Notes: generated from the letters alone by a model not told the origin. DNA of 64,000 nt from Psychrobacillus mangrovi (GCF_037104765.1 NZ_JBAWSY010000008.1:69138-133137), one strand, 5' to 3'. Numbered from the stretch's first letter, positions 1 to 8,206 are shown. Numbers and translations: made by a program.

Positions 1-201
1 ATTACGATGGATGCAAATCCATATACTTTTCTAATCGCAATCGCTGTTTCTTCCAGTATGGCTTTTGCGACACCGGTTGCATCTCCGACAAATTCATTGG
101 TAATGACATCAGGAGGATATTTGTGAAAGCGGGAGTTCCCCTATCAAACTGTCATGTTTATTATAATGATGATTGTTATTCCACTCTTCTTCTCGCTCTA
201 A
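1..201 (+). pseudogene. 3' remnant of an SLC13/DASS-type sodium:anion symporter
   Basis: The first frame reads a hydrophobic stretch ending in SMAFATPVASPTNSLVM and GGY, the Ala/Thr/Pro-rich signature near the C-terminus of divalent anion:sodium symporters, and then hits TGA at 121-123. The expected continuation FVKAGVPL lies in another frame, and QTVMFIIMM...PLFFSL followed by TAA at 199-201 lies in a third. At least two indels therefore separate pieces of one C-terminus, and about four codons between GGY and FVKAG look missing. The 5' part is outside the window. Family assignment is from recognised motifs; the broken frames are seen directly. A sequencing error cannot be excluded, but two errors within 40 bases is unlikely. 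Confidence 0.65.
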
Positions 202-205
202 CAAA

Positions 206-247
206 AATAGGGTTTCTTCTATATAGAAGAAACCCTATTTTTTATTT
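206..247 (+). terminator. Rho-independent terminator after the symporter remnant
   Basis: A 15-bp perfect stem (AATAGGGTTTCTTCT at 206-220 with its complement at 225-239), loop ATAT, is followed by a T-rich tail. It isolates the next operon from the remnant. Confidence 0.9.
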
Positions 248-273
248 GACAATTTCTCCTAATATGTTATAAC
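246..273 (+). promoter_or_regulatory. SigA-type promoter of the yrrT-luxS-mccAB operon
   Basis: TTGACA (246-251), 16-bp spacer, TATAAC (268-273) with an upstream TG giving an extended -10 (TGTTATAAC). No S-box or T-box fold is visible in the 60-base leader. The B. subtilis counterpart is controlled by CymR. TTGGAATAA near 308 could be half of such a site, but I cannot establish it. Confidence 0.65.
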
Positions 274-339
274 TATTATTGTTAGACCTAAAGCAAAGTA
301 ATCAGCTTGGAATAATATATTATCAAAAGGGGTTTGATG

Positions 340-978
340 ATGGGAAGAGAATTTGTCGATATCTTTGATGGATGGGCACACTCTTATGATGAGTCGGTTT
401 CTGGCAAAGATCCAGAATATCGAGATGTATTTGAAGGCTATGAAGTTATTTTGAGAGAAGTAACAAATCGTGTTTCTGGAACGGTAATTGAATTTGGAAC
501 TGGTACTGGTAATTTAACAGCACAGCTAATCAAAGAAGGGATTTCGGTTATTGGTATCGAACCTAATACGAAGATGCGTGAGCTAACTTTAAAACGATTT
601 CCTTCTATTAATGTACTAGATGGGGATTTACTTCAGTTTAATATAGAAAATGAAAATATAGATGCAATAGTTAGCACATATGTTTTTCATCATTTAACGG
701 ATGAGGAAAAAGGAGAAGCTTTAAAGAAATATGCACAGCTTCTTTCGAAACAGGGAAAGATTGTTTTTGCAGATACAGTTTTTATTACGGAGGAAGCAAA
801 ACAGGCTCAAATTGAAAAGGAAAGAAATCGTGGTTTTAATAATGTGGCAGACGATTTAGAGCGAGAATATTATACTACTATTCCGATACTAACAAATTTG
901 TTTGAGGAAGCAGGGTTTCAAGTGAGTTTCCAAAAAATGAATGATTACGTTTGGCTATTGGACGCAACTAAAAAATAA
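340..978 (+). CDS. yrrT: SAM-dependent methyltransferase, YrrT family
   Basis: A 212-aa class I methyltransferase. The AdoMet loop VIEFGTGTGNLT is near residues 50-60, followed by the acidic IEPN at the end of strand 2. In B. subtilis yrrT heads the methionine-to-cysteine operon and its enzyme is proposed to generate S-adenosylhomocysteine; its true substrate is not settled. ATG at 340 is chosen because the protein then begins MGREF like YrrT and lies 7 nt from AAAGGGG; ATG at 337 is an alternative. luxS follows after 12 nt in the same operon. The methyl acceptor cannot be read from the sequence. Confidence 0.85.
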   Translation: MGREFVDIFDGWAHSYDESVSGKDPEYRDVFEGYEVILREVTNRVSGTVIEFGTGTGNLTAQLIKEGISVIGIEPNTKMRELTLKRFPSINVLDGDLLQFNIENENIDAIVSTYVFHHLTDEEKGEALKKYAQLLSKQGKIVFADTVFITEEAKQAQIEKERNRGFNNVADDLEREYYTTIPILTNLFEEAGFQVSFQKMNDYVWLLDATKK

Positions 979-990
979 GGAGCGATAATA

Positions 991-1461
991 ATGAAAAAAA
1001 TGAATGTAGAAAGCTTTAATTTAGATCACACAAAAGTGGCAGCACCATTTGTACGATTAGCAGGAACAAAGACTGGCGTTCAAGGTGATGAAATTTTAAA
1101 ATACGATATCCGTTTTAAACAGCCAAATAAAGAGCATATGGAGATGCCGGGATTACATTCACTAGAGCATTTGATGGCGGAAAATATCCGAAATCATACA
1201 GATCAAGTAGTGGATATAAGTCCGATGGGATGTCAAACTGGGTTTTATTTATCAGTTATTAATCATGATAACTATGATGAAATCTTAGAAATTATTGAAA
1301 ATACATTAAAAGATGTATTGGAAGCGACAGAGGTTCCAGCTTGTAATGAAGTTCAATGTGGTTGGGCAGCAAGTCATAGCTTAGAAGGAGCAAAAGAAAT
1401 TGCTTCAGAGATGCTTTCTAAAAAAGATGAATGGCGACAAATTTATAAAGAGGAAGCGTAA
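991..1461 (+). CDS. luxS: S-ribosylhomocysteine lyase LuxS
   Basis: 156 aa, full length for LuxS. It cleaves S-ribosylhomocysteine to homocysteine and DPD, the autoinducer-2 precursor. The metal site HSLEH (His56, Glu59, His60) and Cys123 in VQCGW are present, as is the catalytic cysteine in MGCQTGFY (Cys81). RBS AAGGAG lies ahead of ATG 991. It is sandwiched between yrrT and mccA, where B. subtilis carries mtnN, so homocysteine made here can pass straight to MccA. The Pfs/MtnN nucleosidase that supplies its substrate must be encoded outside the window. The stop overlaps the mccA start by one base (TAATG). Confidence 0.97.
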   Translation: MKKMNVESFNLDHTKVAAPFVRLAGTKTGVQGDEILKYDIRFKQPNKEHMEMPGLHSLEHLMAENIRNHTDQVVDISPMGCQTGFYLSVINHDNYDEILEIIENTLKDVLEATEVPACNEVQCGWAASHSLEGAKEIASEMLSKKDEWRQIYKEEA

Positions 1462-2393
1462 TGAAAGTATTTAGTAGTGTGCATGAATTGATAGGCAATA
1501 CACCTGTTGTTGAAATAAAACATATTCCTATTGCGAATAATTGCCGGATTTTTGCAAAGCTTGAATATTTGAATCCAGGAGGCAGTGTGAAGGATCGTCT
1601 TGGTGTTTCGTTGATTGAGGATGCTGAACAATCGGGAAAGCTTGTCCCTGGTGGAACTATTATTGAGCCAACTGCGGGAAATACAGGAATTGGAATCGCA
1701 CTTGCTGCAGTAGGAAAAGGATACAAAGTTATGTTTGTTGTCCCTGAAAAATTTAGTGTTGAGAAACAAACACTGATGCGTGCGCTTGGTGCAGAGATTG
1801 TAAATACGGATACTGCACTTGGAATAAAAGGTGCTATAGACAAAGCAAGCGAATTAGTGAAACAAATTCCGAATGCTTTTTCACCTTCTCAATTCTCAAA
1901 TCCAGCAAATCCTGCTACGTATACAAAAACACTCGGCCCTGAATTATGGCGTGATTTAGAAGGTCAAATTGATATATTTGTTGCTGGTGCCGGTTCAGGT
2001 GGGACGTTTATGGGAACATCTGAATTTTTAAAATCGCAAAAAGCGGACATTAAAACCGTTATTGTAGAGCCTGTCGGATCCATCTTAAACGGCGGAGAAT
2101 CAGGACCTCATTTGACAGAAGGAATCGGTATGGAGTTTTTACCGGATTTCATGGACCGGTCGTATTTTGATGCAATTCACACGGTGAGTGATCAAGATGC
2201 ATTTATTAAATTGCAAGAGTTGTCTAAAGAGGAAGGACTACTCGTTGGAAGTTCTTCAGGTGCAGCTTTTTATGCTGCACTTCAGGAGGCAGAAATTGCA
2301 AAAGAAGGAAGTCATATTGTCACGATATTCCCAGATTCTAGCGAGCGCTATTTAAGTCAAAAAGTATATGAATTGTTCAAGGAGGAGAAATAA
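1461..2393 (+). CDS. mccA: O-acetylserine-dependent cystathionine beta-synthase
   Basis: 310-aa PLP enzyme of the CysK/CBS fold (fold type II). GGSVKDR carries the PLP lysine (Lys44), and PTAGNTGIG (about 71-79) and GAGSGGTF (about 175-182) are the cofactor phosphate loops. No CBS regulatory domain is present. Position between luxS and mccB marks it as the reverse-transsulfuration enzyme that joins homocysteine with O-acetylserine, rather than as cysteine synthase. It is translationally coupled to luxS by a 1-nt overlap. A CysK-like activity cannot be excluded from sequence alone. Confidence 0.92.
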   Translation: MKVFSSVHELIGNTPVVEIKHIPIANNCRIFAKLEYLNPGGSVKDRLGVSLIEDAEQSGKLVPGGTIIEPTAGNTGIGIALAAVGKGYKVMFVVPEKFSVEKQTLMRALGAEIVNTDTALGIKGAIDKASELVKQIPNAFSPSQFSNPANPATYTKTLGPELWRDLEGQIDIFVAGAGSGGTFMGTSEFLKSQKADIKTVIVEPVGSILNGGESGPHLTEGIGMEFLPDFMDRSYFDAIHTVSDQDAFIKLQELSKEEGLLVGSSSGAAFYAALQEAEIAKEGSHIVTIFPDSSERYLSQKVYELFKEEK

Positions 2394-2396
2394 TAG

Positions 2397-3530
2397 ATGC
2401 GTGCAAAAACGAAGCTTATTCATGCAGGAATTGTTGGAGATGAGGCAACTGGAGCAGTGTCTACGCCAATTTATCAAGTGAGTACGTACAAACAAGAGGC
2501 AGTCGGAAAATTTAAAGGCTATGAATATTCACGTACGGGTAACCCTACTCGGCATGCTTTAGAGGTTTTAATCAGTGATTTAGAGGGTGGAGTTGCAGGA
2601 TTTGCTTTTGCTTCCGGTATGGCCGCAACTAGCTCTGTTATGATGCTTTTCAGTAAAGGTGATCACGTTATTTTAACGGATGATGTATACGGTGGTACAT
2701 ACCGTGTCATTTCTAAAGTATTGAACCGTTTCGGAATCGAAGCAACTTTTGTAGATACAACTGATATATCTAAAGTGGAAGAAGCAATTAAAGAAAATAC
2801 AAAAGCTATTTTCCTAGAAACACCGACTAATCCTCTATTAAAAATTACAGATATAGAAGCAATTGCAAAATTTGCAAAAGATAAAGGCTTACTTACTATT
2901 GTGGATAACACTTTTATGACCCCTTATTTCCAGCAACCGATTGCGCTTGGAGCAGACATTGTTGTGCATAGTGCAACGAAATATATTGGTGGACATAGTG
3001 ATGTAGTAGCAGGGCTAGTTGTAGTGAATTCAGAGCAGCTAGCGACTGATTTGCACTTTGTACAAAACTCAGTAGGAGCAGTGCTCGGACCACAAGACTC
3101 TTGGTTACTAATGCGTGGTATTAAAACGCTTGGTCTTCGCATGGAAGAGCATCACTTGAATGCTCAACGAATTGCAGAGTTTTTAAATAATCACGAGGGT
3201 GTTAAGAAGGTATTTTATCCAGGTTTAGTGAATCATCCAGGGCACGAGCTGATGAAGAAACAAACGACTGGCTTCGGAGGGATGATCTCTTTTGATGTGG
3301 GTAGTGGAGAAAAAGCTGATGAGCTATTAGCGAAGCTTCGTTATTTTACATTAGCAGAAAGCCTAGGAGCAGTAGAAAGCTTGATTTCTGTTCCTGCAAG
3401 AATGACTCATGCTTCGATTCCAAGTGAGCGACGCCAAGAATTAGGCATTACGGACGGTCTGGTTCGAATTTCTGTAGGGATTGAAGACGTGGAAGATTTA
3501 ATAGAAGATTTAACACAAGCATTAGCTTAA
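2397..3530 (+). CDS. mccB: Cystathionine gamma-lyase
   Basis: 377-aa Cys/Met-metabolism PLP enzyme (fold type I). The PLP lysine is Lys195 in HSATKYIGGHSD; YSRTGNPTR (about 44-52) and the C-terminal ESLISVPARMTHAS are family signatures. It cleaves cystathionine to cysteine, 2-oxobutyrate and ammonia, completing methionine-to-cysteine conversion. The gene starts 3 nt after mccA and is followed by a strong terminator, so it ends the operon. B. subtilis has yrhC next, which is absent here. The closely related homocysteine gamma-lyase activity is possible. Confidence 0.92.
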   Translation: MRAKTKLIHAGIVGDEATGAVSTPIYQVSTYKQEAVGKFKGYEYSRTGNPTRHALEVLISDLEGGVAGFAFASGMAATSSVMMLFSKGDHVILTDDVYGGTYRVISKVLNRFGIEATFVDTTDISKVEEAIKENTKAIFLETPTNPLLKITDIEAIAKFAKDKGLLTIVDNTFMTPYFQQPIALGADIVVHSATKYIGGHSDVVAGLVVVNSEQLATDLHFVQNSVGAVLGPQDSWLLMRGIKTLGLRMEEHHLNAQRIAEFLNNHEGVKKVFYPGLVNHPGHELMKKQTTGFGGMISFDVGSGEKADELLAKLRYFTLAESLGAVESLISVPARMTHASIPSERRQELGITDGLVRISVGIEDVEDLIEDLTQALA

Positions 3531-3537
3531 TGAATTT

Positions 3538-3569
3538 GGTACACCACTTAATTGTGGTGTACCTTTTTT
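3538..3569 (+). terminator. Terminator of the yrrT-luxS-mccAB operon
   Basis: Ten-bp perfect stem GGTACACCAC/GTGGTGTACC, loop TTAATT, then six T. Confidence 0.92.
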
Positions 3570-3587
3570 GTTGCTTGGAAAAGAGAT

Positions 3588-3692
3588 AGTTGGACTATAA
3601 AGAGGTTTAGTTGGAAAATAGGCTAGTTTAGTTGGAAAAAACAACGACTTAGTTGGAATATAGTGAGGTCTAGTTGTAAAAACATATATTTT
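3588..3692. repeat. Degenerate tandem array with 21-nt period (AGTTGGA units)
   Basis: AGTTGG/AGTTGT begins at 3588, 3609, 3630, 3651 and 3672, exactly 21 nt apart each time. Units share the 5' AGTTGGAAAA-type core but diverge in the second half. There is no reading frame, transposase or conserved spacer. It lies between the mccB terminator and the next gene. An array of similar period and different sequence is at 52444-52564. Confidence 0.75.
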
Positions 3693-3759
3693 AGCATCGT
3701 ATTGTAACTAATTTATTTCTGAAAACGACTTATAGATAAACGGTGACAAGGAGGATAAG

Positions 3760-4449
3760 ATGAAAAAAATATGCATTTTGTTTATCTGCGGTCTATTTCT
3801 GGTATCTTGTAATTCTATTACACAACCGTTTTCGCATACTATTATTGACTTTGTTGATTTTGTAAAGATTAATGATAAGGAATATGAAGCGCTTTACAGT
3901 GTAATTATTGCCGATCCAAAAAATATAGGGGAAAAAATAGGAGAAGTAAAATTTAAAGTTTCCGATAATGTTTCGAATCCTAGTTATCGCACGAAAGATG
4001 GAGATGCTGCATTTTGGGATAAGGGAACTGAAATATTTAGTGTGACAAATAGAGAAGACCTTATCGCAATTAAGGATGAAAGTATAGTAAATGGTTATAG
4101 GATTTATTATTCTCGTTCAGATGATAACAATTTTAAATATCATTACAAAGATATAAACTTAGAATCAATTATAAAAATTGAATTATACGATGGTAATACA
4201 ACACTCACTAATACTTTAAAAAACGATACAGAAATAAATGATTTATTATCTATTCTAAATGAGGGTACAGTAAGTTCCTCATTTTCTCCAAACACAACTC
4301 AAGGCTATCCAGTAAGCTATCAAATCGTTCTCTATAGCGAAGAAGAAATAGCATATTATTATTCATTATTCTTTGATGGCAACGTGTGGTTTTGGCACCC
4401 TTGGGATACATCTATAATTTCAAATGAGATAGAGTTTTACTTAAATTGA
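3760..4449 (+). CDS. Putative lipoprotein of unknown function
   Basis: 229 aa. The N-terminus MKKICILFICGLFLVSC is a lipoprotein signal peptide with lipobox LVSC (Cys17), so the mature protein is predicted to be lipid-anchored on the outer face of the membrane. The rest is soluble, rich in Asp, Asn and Tyr, with no motif I recognise; the C-terminal part (YQIVLYSEEEIAYYYSLFFDGNVWFW) looks beta-rich. A strong RBS (AAGGAGGA) precedes ATG 3760. It is monocistronic with its own terminator. Function unassigned. Confidence 0.8.
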   Translation: MKKICILFICGLFLVSCNSITQPFSHTIIDFVDFVKINDKEYEALYSVIIADPKNIGEKIGEVKFKVSDNVSNPSYRTKDGDAAFWDKGTEIFSVTNREDLIAIKDESIVNGYRIYYSRSDDNNFKYHYKDINLESIIKIELYDGNTTLTNTLKNDTEINDLLSILNEGTVSSSFSPNTTQGYPVSYQIVLYSEEEIAYYYSLFFDGNVWFWHPWDTSIISNEIEFYLN

Positions 4450-4476
4450 GTACCGATTTAGGTGCTCTCTTTTTAT
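4448..4476 (+). terminator. Terminator after the lipoprotein gene
   Basis: GAGTACC...GGTGCTC stem (one G-U pair), loop GATTTA, then TCTTTTT. It begins at the stop codon. Confidence 0.75.
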
Positions 4477-4653
4477 TGAAGAAGAAAAGGAGAGAAATAG
4501 TGGCTGATAGTTGCTATCAGACTTTCAGGAGTTTTGCTAAGGAAACTATAAATAATGAAAAAAAGGGAATTGAGGTATCTATGATGACCTATTCCCTTTA
4601 TATTATTAAAGACTTTTATGGATATTCAACAATGTAAATCAACTAGAACAGAT

Positions 4654-4914
4654 TTACCAAAAAAATGCTGAAGCCAGTACGATTCCAGTAATAGCCCCAA
4701 GTGCAATACCAAATCCAAATCCAGATCCAAATCCAAATCCATCTCCAAAAAATCCTAAACCATAGCCACCGAGATTATTATCAGGTTGTATCCAGACTAT
4801 GTTTCTGCGGACTCTAGTAATTTCTCCGACATGAACACTACCATCACGGCAAGTAATTCTCACTCTTTTTCCATAATATCTACAACAAAGATCGAATGCA
4901 TCAGAATTGTTCAT
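4654..4914 (-). CDS. Small protein with Sm-like N-terminus and Gly-rich hydrophobic tail
   Basis: 86 aa. Residues about 14-44 (GKRVRITCRDGSVHVGEITRV) resemble the first strands of an Sm/SH3-like small barrel. Residues about 49-74 are Gly/Phe-rich (GFFGDGFGFGSGFGFG), and the last 16 are hydrophobic (GAITGIVLASAFFW), possibly one membrane segment. Two adjacent cysteines (CC) occur near the N-terminus. A purine-rich RBS (GAGGAGGAAG on this strand) precedes the ATG at 4914. Glycine-rich small proteins like this are common among Bacillales spore-associated proteins, but that role is only a guess. No partner genes adjoin it. Confidence 0.65.
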   Translation of the reverse strand: MNNSDAFDLCCRYYGKRVRITCRDGSVHVGEITRVRRNIVWIQPDNNLGGYGLGFFGDGFGFGSGFGFGIALGAITGIVLASAFFW

Positions 4915-5105
4915 TTTCTTCCTCCTCTCAAGAATAATTTACATACAAGTATGTTCTAATAATTTATGCCATTAATAATGTTACGTAATAGACAAGTGTC
5001 TAGAGAATGACGGAATAATATTGTATTTTTATGTTTTATAAAACAATATGGGAAATCAAAACATATGATAGAAGATAAATAAATAAAAAGGATGAGATAC
5101 GATAC

Positions 5106-5945
5106 ATGCCGGTTATTCAAACACAGCAATGGCTTTATAAATTTGTTGAATTATGTGAGGAGCGGTCTGGAAGAGGTTCATCTAACATGCAACGAGAAAT
5201 AATTTGTAATCCCATCATGAAATTACTTCCCAAAATAAATCCTGAAGTATGGCAATATGAACTCTTGAGGCATGGATTGTTTGAGCCCAATGAATGGATG
5301 AACATTGAAAACACAGTAAAAGAAATGGAAGCACAGAACGTATGGGAAATTGTAAAGAAAGAATATCGATTTCTAAAAAAATTATGGAATGGTCCAAAGG
5401 TTTCTATCTATATTTTTCCTATAAAAAGAGCAAGTCTTGAATCAGGAGAGCAAATACCTAAAAAAAATGGAGTAGCATATAAAGGATTATTGTTTTTATT
5501 TATGTCTACTAAGCTTACAAAAGAGGAAATAAAAGCATTATTTGCGCATGAATACAACCATGCTTGCAGACTAAACTTTTTAAATATGTCTCCTGATAAA
5601 ATTCCTTTAAAAGATTCACTCATCATAGAGGGGTTAGGGGAGTATGCAGTTAAAGACTTATATGGCGAGCAGTGGTTGGCTCCTTGGACAAATCTGTATT
5701 CATCTGAGGATGTTATGGAATTATGGAAAAACCTGTTTGTACCTTCGTTAAATGTTATAGGTCTCAAAAATCACCAGTTATTTTTATACGGTAAAGCAAG
5801 AAGCCGATTTCCTAAATGGATTGGATATTATTTAGGTTTTCAAATTGTCGATACCTTTCAAAAGAGGCAAGGTCCCTTTCAAAATAACGAGTTATATACC
5901 AAATCCTCCAAAGAAATTATAACTGGTTCCAACTTTCCTATTTAA
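5106..5945 (+). CDS. DUF2268-family putative zinc metallopeptidase
   Basis: 279 aa. The helix ALFAHEYNHACRLNF (about residues 144-158) carries HExxH in the form HEYNH, and IIEGLGEYAV (about 173-182) supplies the downstream glutamate, the arrangement of the DUF2268 (YjaZ-like) predicted Zn-dependent proteases. No signal peptide or membrane segment is seen, so a cytoplasmic enzyme is expected. Substrate unknown. It stands alone, converging with the methyltransferase gene at 5977. The RBS is AAAAGGATG. Confidence 0.75.
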   Translation: MPVIQTQQWLYKFVELCEERSGRGSSNMQREIICNPIMKLLPKINPEVWQYELLRHGLFEPNEWMNIENTVKEMEAQNVWEIVKKEYRFLKKLWNGPKVSIYIFPIKRASLESGEQIPKKNGVAYKGLLFLFMSTKLTKEEIKALFAHEYNHACRLNFLNMSPDKIPLKDSLIIEGLGEYAVKDLYGEQWLAPWTNLYSSEDVMELWKNLFVPSLNVIGLKNHQLFLYGKARSRFPKWIGYYLGFQIVDTFQKRQGPFQNNELYTKSSKEIITGSNFPI

Positions 5946-5976
5946 CAAGTAAGCTAGTATGGAACATGAAATTATG

Positions 5977-6678
5977 TTAGCTGCATTTAAATGCACGAAA
6001 GCCGATAAATTGCTGGTTTTGAAGTATAAATTGATTATGTTCTTCCCATAAATCAAAGAAATCTATATTTATGTTTGCTGTTTGATTTATGTCATTTATT
6101 TCACTTTGAATAAGTCCAGAGGGTGTATCTATTATATTAATTTGAGTGAATCCAGCTTGCTGTAACTTCATGATCCACTCAGCTTCATTTAATACTGTAT
6201 GGATACCATATAGGTCGCATACTTTTCTTTGTAATTCTTCTGGAGGATATCCTTCAGCTGTCATTTCAATCAAAATCAACCTTCCTTCCCTTTTTAAAAC
6301 TCTGAAAAGTTCATTTAACGTCTTCGTTATGTCAGTAAAAATGATAACAGACTCGGCTATTATTAAATCAAATGAGTCATCAGCAAAATCCAAGTTTTGT
6401 GCGTCACCTTCCCTCACAATTATAAGATTTTCCTTATAATTAAATCGTTCCATAGCTTTTTCTACCATAAGGGGGTGATTATCTATAGCAGTCACTTTAC
6501 AATCAAATTTTTCAGCTAAGAAAGCTGCAGTCTGTCCTGTTCCACAACCTATATCTAGCACAGATTCAGTTGGCTGAATATTTTCTTTTTCTAATATAGA
6601 TTGAGTTAAAGCAAAACCTCCTGGATGCGCACCACCTATTCCAAAAAGAGCTAATAAATCTAAATAAGCATTAGACAC
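5977..6678 (-). CDS. Class I SAM-dependent methyltransferase
   Basis: 233 aa. Motif I VLDIGCGTGQTAAF (about 39-52), the acidic TAIDNHP of motif II, GDAQNLDFADDSFDLI (about 91-106) and a post-motif LKREGRLILIEM are all present, typical of the Methyltransf_11 group (UbiE/small-molecule type). The substrate cannot be inferred. GAGGGAAT provides the RBS. It is a single gene with no functional context from its neighbours. Confidence 0.8.
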   Translation of the reverse strand: MSNAYLDLLALFGIGGAHPGGFALTQSILEKENIQPTESVLDIGCGTGQTAAFLAEKFDCKVTAIDNHPLMVEKAMERFNYKENLIIVREGDAQNLDFADDSFDLIIAESVIIFTDITKTLNELFRVLKREGRLILIEMTAEGYPPEELQRKVCDLYGIHTVLNEAEWIMKLQQAGFTQINIIDTPSGLIQSEINDINQTANINIDFFDLWEEHNQFILQNQQFIGFRAFKCS

Positions 6679-6808
6679 ATGATTCCCTCCTATTTTTATA
6701 TAGCTATAGTATGCTCACAATCTATTTAATACCTGATTGATTTTCCCGAATTTGTTTACATTAATGTGTAGCAATTTAGCCAAATTTATTGAATGGTTAA
6801 AGGAAAAA

Positions 6809-6856
6809 ATACTAGTTTTGGAGAATATCCTATAGAAAGACTAGTATTTCAATTTT
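6809..6856 (+). terminator. Hairpin upstream of the GNAT gene
   Basis: AATACTAGT and ACTAGTATT form an imperfect long stem, followed by TTTCAATTTT. It could be a terminator-like or leader structure; no gene reads into it from the left on this strand apart from the distant 5945 end. Confidence 0.4.
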
Positions 6857-6894
6857 AAATCGTCGATCCAACCGAGCTTTGGGAGGGAAGTTAT

Positions 6895-7305
6895 ATGAAA
6901 CAATTAAATGTTAAAATCAATATTAGAGAATATGTAGAAGATGATTTTGAAAGTATTCATCAATTAAATATACAGGAAAAATGGAATAATCTTGTCATTA
7001 AAAAGGAAGATACCAAAAATGCTTGGAGCCAATCAAATGTTGCGTTAGTTGCTTGTGCAAATGACCATGTAATTGGCTATATAAGAGGAATTACAGATGG
7101 CTTTATTTCACTTTTTGTTTGTGAGCTATTGATTGAAAAAAATTACCGTGGGTTAAGAATTGGAACAGATTTATTAAAATATGTACATAATCTTTTTCCA
7201 AAAACACGAATCGAGTTGCTTACTTCTAGCTCTTCCCGTACCTATTATGAGGACCAAGATTTTAGGAGTTTCTACGGTTATCGAAAAACGTTCGAGGAAT
7301 GGTGA
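6895..7305 (+). CDS. GNAT-family N-acetyltransferase
   Basis: 136 aa, a compact GNAT domain. The N-terminal strand INIREYVEDDFESIHQLN, the central IGYIRG strand and the acetyl-CoA loop region NYRGLRIGTDLLKYV (a variant of Q/RxxGxG/A, about 86-100) are visible, then YYEDQDFRSFYGYRKTF at the C-terminus. It would transfer acetyl from acetyl-CoA to an unknown amine. RBS GGGAGGGAAG precedes the ATG. Followed by a tiny reading frame and a DinB-family gene on the same strand, possibly one transcript. Confidence 0.8.
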   Translation: MKQLNVKINIREYVEDDFESIHQLNIQEKWNNLVIKKEDTKNAWSQSNVALVACANDHVIGYIRGITDGFISLFVCELLIEKNYRGLRIGTDLLKYVHNLFPKTRIELLTSSSSRTYYEDQDFRSFYGYRKTFEEW

Positions 7306-7314
7306 TATTTTTAT

Positions 7315-7464
7315 ATGAAAGTGAAGAGAAAAAAGGGTGAAGTTGGTTTATTAAAAAGTATAATGATTGAGATTAGAGATTCAATATTATTTGAAGTAAT
7401 TTGGAACATAGTTGCTTTTTTTCCTAGAATGATGGTTAGATTATTGAAGAATTTTTATTATTAG
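7315..7464 (+). CDS. Possible small membrane-associated protein, 49 aa
   Basis: The frame codes for a very basic N-terminus (MKVKRKKG), then an amphipathic or hydrophobic segment (IRDSILFEVIWNIVAFF), then basic RMMVRLLK. It fits between the GNAT and DinB genes with no overlap. The only RBS candidate is a weak GGTGA 9 nt upstream. Composition looks protein-like and resembles small peripheral membrane proteins of bacilli, but I recognise no family. Confidence 0.4.
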   Translation: MKVKRKKGEVGLLKSIMIEIRDSILFEVIWNIVAFFPRMMVRLLKNFYY

Positions 7465-7478
7465 TGAGGAGTGTCTAT

Positions 7479-8015
7479 ATGAGAAAACTGTTAGAAAAAA
7501 ATGATTATGCACCGTATTATGCACCTTATGTGGATTTAGTTCCAGAAGGGGATTTCATTGAAATTTTATCTCAACAAATGGAAGAGATACGTAACTTTTT
7601 TTATGAAATTTCTGATCAACAAGCACTTTTCAAATATGCCCCTGAAAAATGGAGTATAAAAGAAGTGATTGGACATATGGCAGATACAGAGCGAGTAATG
7701 GCATATCGGCTTCTAGCCTTTGCGCGAGGTGATTCTAACTCTCTACCCGGTTTTGATGAAACTGAATATATGCAACATGCATTTTTTGATAAACAATCAA
7801 TCGATGACCTCATCGAAAGTTTGTTAGTAGTCCGCCGATCAACAATCCAACTTGTTAAGAGTCTTTCAAATGAAGATTTGCAACGACGTGGGATAGCAAA
7901 TAATCATGAAATAACTGTTCGGGCTCTTATTGTTATTATCGCAGGTCATGAACTTCATCATCGAAATATAATAAAAGAACGATATATTAGTTCCGAATCC
8001 TATCCAAGTAAATAA
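7479..8015 (+). CDS. DinB-family (putative metal-dependent hydrolase/transferase) protein
   Basis: 178 aa, a four-helix DinB/YfiT-like domain. The three metal-binding histidines are expected in IGHMADTERVM (about residue 66) and AGHELHHRNII (about 155-160). Some relatives act as bacillithiol- or mycothiol-dependent transferases, so that is a possible role. ATG 7479 is chosen because GAGGAG lies 6-7 nt upstream; an upstream in-frame GTG at 7464 would bury this RBS. Confidence 0.78.
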   Translation: MRKLLEKNDYAPYYAPYVDLVPEGDFIEILSQQMEEIRNFFYEISDQQALFKYAPEKWSIKEVIGHMADTERVMAYRLLAFARGDSNSLPGFDETEYMQHAFFDKQSIDDLIESLLVVRRSTIQLVKSLSNEDLQRRGIANNHEITVRALIVIIAGHELHHRNIIKERYISSESYPSK

Positions 8016-8016
8016 T

Positions 8017-8175
8017 GACAATAAGGAAGGTTATATTTGTACAAATGGCTTTAATAGTTATTTACTAACCTATTTTCAACTAGATAAGACCCCAGAGGAA
8101 ATGTCTTTATATTTGCTTTCTGTAACTCATCATCAAAAGCTCGGGGATAAATGGAGAGTTCCATTATATGAATAA
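8017..8175 (+). pseudogene. Unidentified protein-like frame fragment
   Basis: Just after the DinB stop, a frame of about 52 codons with no start codon reads GYICTNGFNSYLLTYFQL...MSLYLLSVTHHQ...WRVPLYE and ends in TAA at 8173-8175. Amino-acid composition is coherent and it is followed by a terminator, so it looks like the 3' end of a lost gene. I do not recognise the family. Confidence 0.35.
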
Positions 8176-8206
8176 AACAGAATACTTATGGGCATTCAGA
8201 AAATAA

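Noticed and set aside
246..340. S-box (SAM) riboswitch in front of yrrT
   Set aside because: The 60-nt leader is too short and lacks the conserved S-box core helices and a competing terminator.
1418..1843. Antisense frames over luxS and mccA
   Set aside because: They mirror the codon structure of strongly supported genes and have no RBS.
3588..3692. Possible CRISPR array
   Set aside because: Units are 21 nt and degenerate throughout, without constant repeats plus unique spacers, and there are no cas genes.
4446..4637. 63-codon open frame downstream of the lipoprotein gene
   Set aside because: It begins in the terminator hairpin of the preceding gene, lacks an RBS and has no recognisable composition.
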